From Dactylis glomerata (Eukaryota > Streptophyta > Magnoliopsida > Poales > Poaceae), in NCBI GenBank assembly GCA_007115705.1, contig QXEO01000339.1:1-64000 (forward strand): a stretch of 64,000 nt of DNA. Reading direction: 5' to 3'. Below are positions 11,769 through 22,055 of this stretch, piece after piece; the first letter of the stretch is position 1, and each line of letters starts with the position of its first letter. The notes under the pieces were generated by a model. The model ran no database searches, was not told the DNA's origin, and saw nothing but the letters and a program-made list of their open reading frames with translations. The translations under genes and the position numbers were made by a program.

Positions 11769-14308
11769 AGCATCCCCAAGCTTAACTTCTGCTCGTCCTC
11801 GAGTAGGTAAGTGATAACAAAAGAATAATTTTTGAGGTGACATGCACCTACACAATCTTGATCATATATGTAAGCATTTGTGAGCTGGGATCATAAGAAC
11901 TTAAAACATGGGCATGAAGATATAATCTTGACAATAAGAACTTAGCAACCATGTTGTAAACATGTAAATGAACACAAACAAAAGATCATGAAAATGAAAC
12001 AATGAAAGTCAAACGTGTGTTCAAATCATAAGGAAAAACATATAGATGGTTTTCAGCTTGTCCTTCAAAGAGAGCAAAACATAAATGCATAGGACACCTT
12101 CAAGTTTAAGAGGGCGACTAGATACAAGTAATTTAAGAACAAGTGAAACCAACAATATGAATCAATCAATGAACTTTGGGACAATGCATATCACACTAAG
12201 AATGACAACTATGCTCTCTTAATGGTGCATAAAGAAAGAAGGTGGTGACTCAACATAAAAGTAAAAGAAAGGCCCTTCGCAGAGGGAAGCAGTGATTAAA
12301 CATGTGCTAGAGCTTTTCATTTGTAAAACAGAGAGATAAAAATTGGTTTTGAGAGGTGGTTGCTTTTGTCAACGAATAGCAATGGGATTCTTACTATCTT
12401 CCATACAAAAATGAAGCAAGTTTTTGAGAGAGAGATTAGCACTTTTGTGCTCTTTTATAAAGCTTGGCACTCCTGCCCACCTTTTCTTCCTTTCACAAAC
12501 CATGGCTAACCGATTCCATCGGGTGCCCTCCAACATTCACTTTCCATGGAGGAGTGCTTTTTTTTCTTTTTTTTTCTTTTTGGAATAAGCAATATGGAAG
12601 ATAGAAAATCCGACCACTACGTCCCCATGAGCTGAAAACAGTGTCACAAAACGAGAAGTGTTTTGAAGGTTTTTGAAAGGTAGCACATGAAAATTTACTT
12701 GGAATGGCTTACAAATACCATGCATAGGAGTTTATAGTGGGCACAATGGCAAACTTGGTTTTTAGGAGTTGAATGCACGAGTAGAGCTCATACTCAGTAC
12801 AAGGCGAGGGCTAGCAAAAGACTGGGAGCGACCAACTAAGAGAGCAATAACGGCCATAATCATGCAAAGCGACAAAGCGACATTAAAAGAAGCATAAGAT
12901 GGCATCAAAAGTCAAAAACTAAATGATCATAGAGGCTATTGGCGACTTATTTTGTAGTCAACATGGTGTAAGCATGTGCCAAGTCAACCCAAATAAAGCA
13001 TCAAAGGAGAAAACCAAATAAATGCTTCCATATAATAAAAACAACGCATGATTTTTTCAAAGGCTCATTAAGCAATCTCAGTTATTTGAGACAAGTCATG
13101 CTACAGCAAAACCACTAAGCATACTATCAAAAAGACATCAAGCAAGACATGAAAAAGCCTAAGCCGCAGTCTACACAAGCTCCTTCTTGTACCACTTTTT
13201 TGCATAAAGCTTTTTCTCTTTTCCAACACCATTTGAAATTTTTAAAGACACCTCTTTTGATGAAAACCAATAAAGATAAGAGGCAAAAATACACCTTGAT
13301 GAAAAGATATAAGAAGATCTGAATGCAAATCAAGGTGAAAATGAAAACCAAAAGCAGTAGCAGAAAAAGAAGAACACTCGGTTTTTGATAAGAGTGAAAA
13401 CTAGAGTGTTCTTGGCAAATGAAAAGCGAGTTCATCTCCTCCAAAAGAAACATGATGTGATCTAACCAATTATTGCAGCAAACAAAACAAACTAAACCAA
13501 CTAAGAAAACTAAAACAACTAACGCTCCAAGAAAAACACATAGTGCATGAAGCAATAAAAATATAGTGTCTTGAAAGGTGACCTGATTTTTGCCGATGAA
13601 GAAGGGGTGCCTCGGGGGCATCCCCAAGCTTTGACGCTTGTACTTCTTGGATATTTCTTGGGGTGATGCATGGGCATCCCCAAGCTTGAGCTTTTGTCCA
13701 TTCTTCAACTCATCTCATCATTCTCCAATCCCTACACTTGAAAACTTCCTTCATATAAAACTAAACACAAATCTATTAGCAACATTAGTGTAAGCATAAC
13801 ATAGAATCAACCCTTTTTGCTTCAGGTTTCAACCTAAAACCACCACATATAAAGTATATACTACTGTAGCAACTTCCCCAAAAGTTCTGTGATCAAAAGA
13901 ACTCAAAAAGAAAGCGATAAAGCAGCAAACACAAATATTGGCAGAAATCTATCAAAACAGAACAGCTGACAAAGGTCGAATTTTTAGAGGGTTTTCTGTT
14001 GCTCAAATCAAAAAGTGTTCAACTAATGAAAGTTTGGATATAACCTGGGGCATATGCACAAGAAATCGCAGGTCCAAAAGATATACAAAGAATTTTGACG
14101 AATTTTTACGGTGCAGCACCGAAAACTGTTTCAGGACAGCAACATCCCCAAATCTTACCTCACTCAAATTAGAGGCTTCTCTTGGCACAAAAACAAAATA
14201 AAAAAGGATAAGGAGCGGTTATTACAGTAGTAATAACTTCCAAGACTCAAATAAAAGAAAAAGTACTGAAAGTAAAAATATTGGGTTATCTCCCAAGAGT
14301 GCTTTTTT
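11769..14308 (-). other. Non-coding internal module of element C
   Basis: No gene is supported. The stretch is collinear with 2812-5058 and 33108-33782 of element A in reverse orientation. It holds the same duplicated AAGCTTGGGGATGCC motif (13615-13690), and a low-complexity t-rich run at 12560-12580. Confidence 0.8.
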
Positions 14309-14767
14309 TTAACGCCTTTGAGCTGGGCGCAGTAATTTGCAAAGATGCTCATGTGGGCGCCATATAAGAGCTTGAGGCAAATGCGCCATATAGGAACTTA
14401 AAGCAATAGAGAGCATCAAAAAGCAAGTATGGAACACATTTAAATCTAAACCACTTCCTATGAAAAATAGTCTTGTAAAGAGACAAGTCATAAAAGCGCA
14501 AAGCAAAAAGCATAGGAGGCAAAACAAGTACAACTTCAAGAATTGCAACATAAAGAGGAGAAACTCAATATTGTTGAGATCCATCAAACCATGTTTCCCT
14601 CTCTCATAATAACTTTCAGTAGCATCATGAATAGAACTAACAATATAACTATCACATAAAGCATCTCTATCATGAGCCACATGCATAAAAGAATTAATAC
14701 TCCCCACATGAACAATAGTAGTAGGAGTAGATTCAACAGAATAATCTATTATATAATTAAAACACAA
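14309..14767 (-). pseudogene. C-terminal part of the element C protein, membrane-like
   Basis: The 152-codon minus-strand frame starts in mid-protein (CFNYIIDYSVESTP). After a charged region (HDRDALCDSYIV, DATESYYERGKHG) it has at least two hydrophobic, Cys-rich stretches around residues 80-115 and 128-142, likely membrane-spanning. The N-terminal part is at 15605-16032, beyond the Helitron. It sits where gag lies in element A but is unrelated to A's gag. Comparable frames recur in grass Athila-like families; function is unknown. The shared non-coding module starts directly after its stop. Confidence 0.55.
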
Positions 14768-15604
14768 GACAAAGAACGGCTCGGATTTACCACCGATTGG
14801 ACAAGCCCAAGCAACGGTTCAGATTGGCATTAAAAACAACGCTTATTTGAAAGAAAAAAACGTATAGAGAACTAGAGTCAAGATCGATTAGGAAAAGGAC
14901 ATGGAGAGAAAACCAACTTGCATACATTAGCTTGATGTAGTGTTCGTGTCAAAAAAAAGCTAGACATAGTGTTCCGTTCGAATAGCTATCTTCTGCCGAT
15001 CCAGCTGCAATTTTTTTAATCGGCAGCAGTATACACCAAGTTGCCCATCGCAATAAGAGAAGCCGTATGTTCCTAGACCCTCTCGGTATCAAGTAGATGT
15101 CCCATGGCGGTGTCGCCGGCCACGCAAATTTCTTCGTCTGCAGTACAAAACCTAAAAATTGAAATTACATTGTTACTCATCCATACTTTAGCTTACCCTA
15201 TGCATGCAATATTTATAACACTAACTATTTTACCCTATGTATGTAAGTCACACGCATATATATCTTGGTTCATGTCCCTGCCAGCATTGTACTTCAATTA
15301 CACGATTATGTTATAGATATTATAATTGACATGTTTGATCAAGAAATATCCTAATCAGTAAGGGATGTCACTATTGAATTACAGTTGGCGCATAATGGAA
15401 CTTTTATGTAGAAATATTCCATAGCCACGAGAGCCAATTGGAGTTTGGGCAAAGAATATATAAGTTGAATGTATAAGTACTTATTACTTTTGAAATGTTT
15501 GAAAATTGTATCAATTAGAACATGTACAGACGTATATACATTTTACATGAATATTTTAATAATCTCATTGCTAGCCGCGCAATTTGCGCGGGTCATCATG
15601 CTAG
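14768..15604 (+). mobile_element. Helitron, non-autonomous, inserted in element C's coding region
   Basis: The 3' end is clear: an 8-bp stem (ccgcgcaa at 15575-15582 with ttgcgcgg at 15584-15591), nine bases, then ctag at 15601-15604 followed by T. This is the classic Helitron terminator. The 5' end (TC after A) is not fixed; the interrupted protein resumes by 14767, so the insert is at most about 840 bases. It is AT-rich and holds no coding region that I can support. Confidence 0.7.
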
Positions 15605-16032
15605 TTATTCTCATCACCATAATCATCATAAATAGGAGGCATATTGTAATCATAACTAATTTTGTCCTCAATAGTAGGTGAACTGAAAATATTATACCCA
15701 TCATCATAACCATCATAAACTAGAGGACAGCTATTTCGCAAAGCATATTCTTCAAACATATCATCATAAGAAGGAACATCACATATGGGAGATAAAATAT
15801 CATCAGAGCAAACTTTCTCCACTAAAGCTGGGGAACTAAAAATATCATGCTTAACAAAACCAGCTTCCCCAAGCTTAGACTTTTCTATAGCATTAGCAAC
15901 AACGGTGTTCAAAGCATTCATACTAACAACACTATTAGCATGCAAATTAAGCTCCAAAGGTTTTTAAATTTTCTCTTCAAATACTTCATATCTAAACTCA
16001 GGAAAAAGACTACAGAACTCTTTGTTTTCCAT
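15605..16032 (-). pseudogene. N-terminal part of the element C protein
   Basis: ATG at 16032 (minus) begins MENKEFCSLFPEF; an in-frame TAA lies at about 15964-15966, after which the frame continues to the Helitron junction. The sequence is acidic and Tyr/Asp-rich (repeated SSPTIEDKISYD- and YDDYGDEN-like segments). It begins about 150 bases after the primer site, where gag would be expected. No known domain is recognised. Confidence 0.5.
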
Positions 16033-16166
16033 TAAGCCTAACTAGTGAAAATAAAAACAAGAAACAAAAAAGATGTAATTGCAGAATCTAAAGGAAATAA
16101 CTCCGAGCACTCACCAGCAACTAAAAGACTTAGTAGCCAAAGAATGTGAGTAACTTTTACCTTACC

Positions 16167-16184
16167 TCCCCGGCAACGGCGCCA
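16167..16184 (-). other. Primer binding site of element C
   Basis: On the minus strand TGGCGCCGTTGCCGGGGA lies ten bases after the 5' LTR end. From memory it is an exact complement of the plant tRNA-Asp 3' end. Confidence 0.85.
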
Positions 16185-16194
16185 GAAAAGAGCT

Positions 16195-17761
16195 TGATGT
16201 CTACGCACTTCTATTCTTGTAGACACTTATTGGGCCTCCAAGTGCAGAGGTTTGTAGAACAGCAGCAAGTTTCCCTTAAGTGGATCACCCAAGGTTTATC
16301 GAACTCAGGGAGGTTAGAGGTCAAAGCTATCCCTCTCAAACAACCCTGCAATTACGATACAAAAAGTCTCTTGTGTCCCCAACACACCCAATACACTTGT
16401 CAGATGTATAGGTGCACTAGTTCGGCGAAGAGATAGTAAAATACAAGCGGTAGTGATGATTATAAGTAGTAAACGTGATTTGAAATAAATATCGCTGCGA
16501 GCAAACATGTAACAAAACAGCAAGTAAACGGTGTGCAAAGCTTGGAAACAAGGCCCAGGGATCATACTTTCACTAGTGGACACACTCCCAACAATATAAC
16601 ATGAATGAACAAATATACAACTTCTCTCCACTATGGTACTCTGAATTACTCTCCTATTGAATAACACTAATCATTGCGTAGTGGCTATAGAAGCACCCCT
16701 TAAAGTTCATCAAGTACTTAACAAACACCACTCATAGAGATATCCAAATCAGATCACAACTCAAGATAGAAATCATTGCAACTTAGACCAAGTACTAACA
16801 CGGTGCACACACTGTCAACATTACACCATGAAAGGAGGAATAGATCACTCAATACTATCATAGTAATAATTACTCTCATAATCCACAAGAGATCACGATC
16901 ATAGCCTAAACCAAGTACCACCACGATGCACGCACTGTCACCGTTACACCATGGCAGGAGGAATAGATTACTTTAATAACATCACTAGAGTACACTATAA
17001 TAATTAAGCATAGGAGTAGCATAATATCTGAATAATAACATCTACTTGTTCAACATGATACAACGCTCACGATCACATAAAGATCACATCATGGGAGAGA
17101 GAGGTGAACCACATAGCTACCGGTAGAGCCCTCAGCCCCGGGGATGAACTACTCCCTCCTCATCATAGGAGACAGCAAGGTTGATGGAGATGGCGGTGAG
17201 GTCGATGGAGACGGTGAAGACGGCAATGGAGACCGATGGAGATGGCTCCGGGGGCACTTCCCCGTCCCGGCAGGGTGCCGGAACAGAGACTTCTGTCCCC
17301 CAAAATTCGTCGACGGTGGCGGCGGAGCTGCGGAACTGCTTCTGGAAGATTGTCGACTCCCCTAGGGTTTTCCGTCCCGAGGCTTCTTATAGGCGAAGGG
17401 GCGATGTCAGAGGGCTGCCAGGGCCTCCTCACACAGGGGCGGCGCGGCCAGGGCCTGGGCCGCGCCAGCCCTGTGTGAGGGAGGCCTGTGGCCCCTCTCC
17501 TTCCTCTCTTCAGATGTCTGGATGCTCCCAGGAAAAATAAGACTTCTGGCTTTGGTTTCGTCCAATTCCGAGAATATTTCCTGTGTATCACTTCTGAAAC
17601 ACAAAAACAGCAGAAAACAGGGAACTGGCACTGTGGCACTTGTTAATAGGTTAGTTCCGGAAAATGCATAAAAGTGCCACGAAGTGTAACGAAACAGTAG
17701 GCAAATGGTGTAAAAACAAGCATGGAGCATCAAAAATTATAGATACGTTGGAGACGTATCA
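16195..17761 (-). repeat. 5' LTR of element C
   Basis: It matches 10202-11768 over its full 1,567 bases. On the minus strand a TATA-like CTATAAG lies at 17386-17392, about 370 bases into the LTR, with a GC-rich leader after it. Overlapping GC-rich frames at 17144-17640 are LTR sequence, not genes. Confidence 0.92.
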
Positions 17762-17766
17762 GTCTT

Positions 17767-18287
17767 CTTTCTTCAATTTGATCTGATTGTAACCAGAATA
17801 TGCATCCAAAAATGAAAGCCTTGCGCATCCCGCTGTTGAATCGATTATCTGATCGATGCGGGGTAGAGGGAAGGGATCCTTTGGACAATGCTTATTGAGA
17901 GATGTGTAGTCGACACATACTCTTTGTACGTCTGTGTTCTTCTTGGGTACTATGACTGGGTTCGACACCCAACTCAAAGTTTTGATTTCTCTGATAAATC
18001 TGGCATTTTCTAGCCTGTGCAACTCTGATGCTATCGCCTTCCTTTTAGGTTCATCAAATCGTCGCAATGGCTGCTTGACCGGCTTTGCCTTGGGATCTAC
18101 ATTTAATGCGTTCTCGACGAGTTCCCTGGGAACCCCTGGCATGCCTGATGGACACCAGGCGAAGATTTCCCAGCGCTCACGGAGGAACTCGACGAGCACG
18201 CTTTCCTATGCGGGATCCAAGTTCACCGCAATTGATGTCGTCTTGTTTGCATCTGTAGGGTGGACCTGGATTTTCTTCGAGTCCTGA
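17767..18287 (-). pseudogene. RT N-terminal half of F
   Basis: On the minus strand the frame enters from the H junction and has a nonsense TAG at 18206-18208. It then runs MLVEFLRERWEIFAWCPSGMPGVP (the usual pre-RT motif), KQPLRRFDEPK, IVPKKN, RVCVDYTSLNKHCPKDPFPLPRID (RT block 1) and LSFLDAYSGYNQI (block A with the first catalytic Asp). It is cut by element C; the rest is at 8436-10196. Confidence 0.9.
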
Positions 18288-18396
18288 TGAAAGTGCAAAC
18301 TTTGTTTCCCTCAGATTTTGTGTGTTAGATAACAACATTAGGGAGATTAAGTGTGTGCTAAGTTGTGCAGGATTATCAGATGAAGAATTGCCAGGC

Positions 18397-18764
18397 CGGA
18401 TAATCCGGCCAGGGGTGGCCGGATAATCCGCCCCTCTGGAGGGTGGCCGAAAAACGGCTAAGTACTTGGCTTGGCGTCACCCAGATAGGGGGGCCGGATA
18501 TTCCGGCCAGGGGCCGGATATTCCGCCCCCCCCCCCCCAGGAGAATGCTCAAAACGACTAAGGACTTTTCGCGGCGTAACCCAGATGGGGGGGCCGGATA
18601 TTCCGGCCAGGGAGGGCCGAATAATCCGCCCCTCCAGAGAGGACCCCAATTTCGGCTAAGGACCTGGAGCGGCGTCACCCAGATAGGGGGGGCGGATAAT
18701 CCGGCCAGGGGCCGGATAATCCGGCCAGCCGGATAATCCGGCCCAACTTTGGCCGGATAATCCG
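18397..18764 (+). repeat. Array of CGGA-NNN-TCCG palindromes in U3 of H
   Basis: Ten copies lie at 18397, 18420, 18495, 18515, 18595, 18618 (variant CGAA), 18693, 18713, 18730 and 18754. The centre is taa (cggataatccg) or tat (cggatattccg). They come mostly in pairs within an imperfect repeat of about 98 bases that also carries a ggcgtcacccagat motif (18472, 18576 variant, 18672). The array ends 39 bases before the TATA box, so it has the layout of an enhancer. Confidence 0.85.
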
Positions 18765-18802
18765 CCCCTCCAAGTCAGCAACGGCTACATTTTGGGAGGG
18801 GC

Positions 18803-18810
18803 TATAAATA
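18803..18810 (+). promoter_or_regulatory. TATA box of the 5' LTR of H
   Basis: tataaata follows the palindrome array and is followed by a C/T-rich stretch (cccctccccttcttcc) where transcription probably starts. The same motif is at 29190-29197 in the right LTR. Confidence 0.75.
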
Positions 18811-19526
18811 CCCCTCCCCTTCTTCCACCTCAAGCTGCTCGAGCTGATGAAGAAGAACACCATATTTTGAGCCACCAAATTCGCAAGATCTCCTCCCTCA
18901 ACCCACCAAAGCTCTTGATCTTTGGAGAATCGAAGGAGAAGGCCTTGATCTACATCCTCACCGAAGCGATTTGATTTCCCCTTTCATTTGCTAGAGGGCC
19001 CTTTGGTCTTGGGTTCCCTTGTGTCCCTTGACCTTGTTTGTGTGATTGAAATCTTGATACTTGTTGATTGAGATCTTTGTGGTGCTTGGGAGCCTCCAAT
19101 TCAGTTGTGGAGTTGTGCCCCAAGTTTTGTAAAGGCCGGTTCCGCCTTGAGGAATCCCTTAGTGGAAAGTGAGCTAGGCCTTTGTGGCGGAAGCTTGCAC
19201 CGGAGAATAGGGTGAGCCTTTGTGGCGTTGGTTAGGCCTTTGTGGCAACCACACCCCTCCAACGTAGACGTACTTTCCCTAAAAAGGAAGGAACTACGGG
19301 AATTACATCCGTGTCTCCGTGTGCTCCACTCTCGGTCACCTCTATCCTTTATTGCCTTTACTACTTGTATCTTGCTTAGCTTGCTTGTTGACATATAGGT
19401 AAATTCACCTTAGTTGCATATCTAGAGAATTTACCTTTTGTGTCAAGCCTAAATTGAAAAAGAATTAAAATTTGAGTAGCACCTATTCACCCCCCCCCCT
19501 CTAGGTGCCCATACGATCCGTTCAAT

Positions 19527-19539
19527 TGGTATCAGAGCC
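19527..19539 (+). other. Primer binding site of element H
   Basis: tggtatcagagcc lies two bases after the LTR and matches the usual initiator tRNA-Met primer site of plant copia elements. Confidence 0.9.
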
Positions 19540-19573
19540 TCGGCTCTTTATTCGGGCTTAACCGCCTACGAGT

Positions 19574-22045
19574 ATGGACACCTCTCCGAGTGAGGGCTCG
19601 GGTCAAGTTTCCATGGGTGAGTTCAAATCTTTGGAATCATCCATGGCTTCCATGACATCTCAAATAAATGAGTTGCGTGAAATGATGGCGCAACTCATGC
19701 AAGCTAAAACTGCTAATGCTCCTCCACCTCCGGAAAAACCCGCTACTCCACAATTGGAGAATGTGGTAGTTGATGTGGAGGGTTCCGATAAAAATGGCGA
19801 TGCTAAGTCTTCCACCAAGGGCGACGGGAAAGGTGAATTCCCTCATTGGTATTCACCCAACCCGCCGGTCCCTCATCCTCATATTAACCATAGAGGAGAT
19901 CCACCTAAGCTTGATGCATTAAATTTTGGTCAATGGCAATATCAAATGATCTCTCATATGCGCAGTTCTTGCATCGAGCTTTGGAGGATCGTTGAGGAAG
20001 GTTTCAAGGCCGTGGATCCACACAACATGACAAGAAGAGAGACGGTCGATAGTCAACTCAATGCTACCGCTCTCCACATGATTCAAGTCGCCGTTGGGTC
20101 CAAGGACTTGCCCCACATCCAACATTTCTCCACCGCCAAAGAAGCTTGGCAAGGACTCTCCGACGTCTTTGTTGGCAATGAGAGCATGAAGAAAACAAGA
20201 TATATTGCCTTCTCAAATCAAGCGGAGGGTTTCTTCATGATGGATGGTGAGGATCATCAAGAGATGTATAGAAGACTCAAGGCTATTGCTACCACCTTCA
20301 AGAACCTCGGTGCTCACCATATTGATGATGAGTGGATCAAGATGAAGTACATTCTTGCTCTCACTCCATATGAGCCCGCGGATGTGAAGAGTGTTCAAGA
20401 AAAGCACAACTTCAATGAGATGACCTCTAATCAAGTGATGCAAGAGATTCAAGCCTACAAGGTTTCCGCACAAAATGCGGAAGATGCTCGTGCCCGTGCC
20501 ATCGGAATGCAAAGAAGCTCCAATCTTGCATTGAAGGCTAATGTGGTTGAGAAAGAGGTTCCTCTTCAAGCAAGCATCGAAGCAAGGCTAGAGATGTGTC
20601 TCGAGGACATAAGACATGAGTACAATGAGCACATGGCCTTCTATGGAAAAACCTTTTGGGTTGATCCTCACAAGGCTAAAGAAGACAATCAAAGAAGAAG
20701 CAAGTCAAGTGGCTATCAAAGGAATGACAACAATGGTCAAAGGGTGAGGACTTGCTATAATTGCAATGATAGATTTCACTTCGTTGCCGAGTGTCCTTAT
20801 GAGAAGAGAGAAGACCATGGTGGAAAGCTCATCTTCAAAAGCAAGACCAAGTCACCATCCAAGAAGCCATTTGTGAAGAAGGGTGGACCAAAGAAGAAAC
20901 AACCAAAGTTTGTGTTCTTGACTCAAGAAGAGTACTCCGCAAGTGAGAGTGATGAAGAAGAAACCACAACTAGTGAGATGGCCGCAATGGCAACCACCTC
21001 CACTTCTTCCACATCACTCTTTGAATCCCCCAATGAGGACTCTCTTCTCAAGAACGTCAAGTGCCTTATGGCCAAATCTTCCGAGGTATCACCCACATCT
21101 TTCTCTTCCTCTAAGACAAATGATGCTTCCTTGAATGATCTTGCTAGTCTTAGAGTAAAGGAAGAAATTATTGCTTTTGATGATTATGTGTCTAGTGTAG
21201 ATGGTGTTCACAAGCTTCACTTTGAACGTCTATTGAGCCAATATGGTAAAACTCTTGAAAAACTAGATGAACAAATGAGGCTTAAAAAAGAATATGCTCA
21301 AGATATTGCCTCACTAACCGAGTCTCTTGAAGAAGAGCAAGAGGAACGAGCAACTCTTGAAGAGAAGCTTGATTCCATTGAGGAATCTAATAATGAAGTT
21401 GTTTCCAAACTCATTAAAGAGCGAGATCATGCTCGTGCTAAAGTAAAAATGCTTAAAAAGGAAAAGGTTGAATTTGGTGTTGGTCATGATATACTTGTTA
21501 AGGATTTAGAAGATCTTGACAAGGCTCACAAGGCCTTGAAAAGTGAACACTCTATCCTTACCAAGTCACATGAACAACTTCAAATTCAATTGACTAAGAA
21601 TAATGTGCCTAGTTCTTCTACTTCTACTTGTGATCATGCAAATGTTATTGAAGAAAATGCTAGGTTGAAAGATGAGCTTGCCAAGTCCTCCATTCCCATA
21701 GGTGAGAAAAACTTGAATGACCTTTTGAGTAAGCAAAAGGTATTCGGTGATAAAACGGGGATTGGCTATGTCTCAAAGAAGAAGAAGAAGAACAACAAGA
21801 AAAAGAAGTCCAAGCCCGCTCAAGCAAAGAAGGATCCTATTGTGGGTGGCAAAGCCACTCATGATGATCATGCGGGAATTGCTAACCCTCACTATGTTTT
21901 ATTTTGTGATTATTATGGTGATCTTTATGCAAAATATGTTGGTCCAAATGATGGTTATATTGCTTGGTCTATTTGGGTTCCAAAGACCCTTGTTGCTAAC
22001 AAAAGAGGACCCGTTGAAAAATGGGGACCTAAAACCAAGCAATGA
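19574..22045 (+). CDS. Gag of element H (intact)
   Basis: 823 codons from ATG 19574 to TGA 22043-22045. Residues about 20-40 are a short coiled coil. About 90-290 form a copia gag core (LDALNFGQWQYQMISHMRSS, KEAWQGLSDVFVGNESMKKT, DEWIKMKYILALTPYEP). A CCHC zinc knuckle, CYNCNDRFHFVAEC, lies near residue 394; the third residue block has Arg-Phe where Gly is usual. A basic stretch (SKTKSPSKKPFVKKGG) and an acidic Ser-rich stretch follow. Long coiled coils (about 555-690) and a Lys-rich segment (KKKKKNNKKKKSKPAQAKK) complete it. The length is typical of SIRE-like gags. Pol follows in the +1 frame. Confidence 0.92.
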   Translation: MDTSPSEGSGQVSMGEFKSLESSMASMTSQINELREMMAQLMQAKTANAPPPPEKPATPQLENVVVDVEGSDKNGDAKSSTKGDGKGEFPHWYSPNPPVPHPHINHRGDPPKLDALNFGQWQYQMISHMRSSCIELWRIVEEGFKAVDPHNMTRRETVDSQLNATALHMIQVAVGSKDLPHIQHFSTAKEAWQGLSDVFVGNESMKKTRYIAFSNQAEGFFMMDGEDHQEMYRRLKAIATTFKNLGAHHIDDEWIKMKYILALTPYEPADVKSVQEKHNFNEMTSNQVMQEIQAYKVSAQNAEDARARAIGMQRSSNLALKANVVEKEVPLQASIEARLEMCLEDIRHEYNEHMAFYGKTFWVDPHKAKEDNQRRSKSSGYQRNDNNGQRVRTCYNCNDRFHFVAECPYEKREDHGGKLIFKSKTKSPSKKPFVKKGGPKKKQPKFVFLTQEEYSASESDEEETTTSEMAAMATTSTSSTSLFESPNEDSLLKNVKCLMAKSSEVSPTSFSSSKTNDASLNDLASLRVKEEIIAFDDYVSSVDGVHKLHFERLLSQYGKTLEKLDEQMRLKKEYAQDIASLTESLEEEQEERATLEEKLDSIEESNNEVVSKLIKERDHARAKVKMLKKEKVEFGVGHDILVKDLEDLDKAHKALKSEHSILTKSHEQLQIQLTKNNVPSSSTSTCDHANVIEENARLKDELAKSSIPIGEKNLNDLLSKQKVFGDKTGIGYVSKKKKKNNKKKKSKPAQAKKDPIVGGKATHDDHAGIANPHYVLFCDYYGDLYAKYVGPNDGYIAWSIWVPKTLVANKRGPVEKWGPKTKQ

Positions 22046-22055
22046 TCTCTTGTAG

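Larger units (their letters stand above)
10202..17761 (-). mobile_element. Element C: Athila-like non-autonomous retrotransposon
   Basis: LTRs at 10202-11768 and 16195-17761 are both 1,567 bases and differ at roughly 25-30 positions by eye. The flanks gtctt (10197-10201 and 17762-17766) are the target duplication. On the minus strand: 5' LTR, ten-base spacer, primer site, a broken coding region (16032 down to 14309), a non-coding module (14300 to 11769) shared with element A, 3' LTR. It interrupts F's RT and is itself interrupted by a Helitron end at 15604. No pol is present. Confidence 0.92.
18288..19524 (+). repeat. 5' LTR of element H
   Basis: The LTR begins tgaaagtg and ends gatccgttca. 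U3 holds a tandem palindrome array up to the TATA box. A poly-C run (19490-19499) lies near the end in both LTRs. The two LTRs are nearly identical apart from a 15-base length difference, mostly loss of one palindrome in the right copy and poly-C length. Confidence 0.93.
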
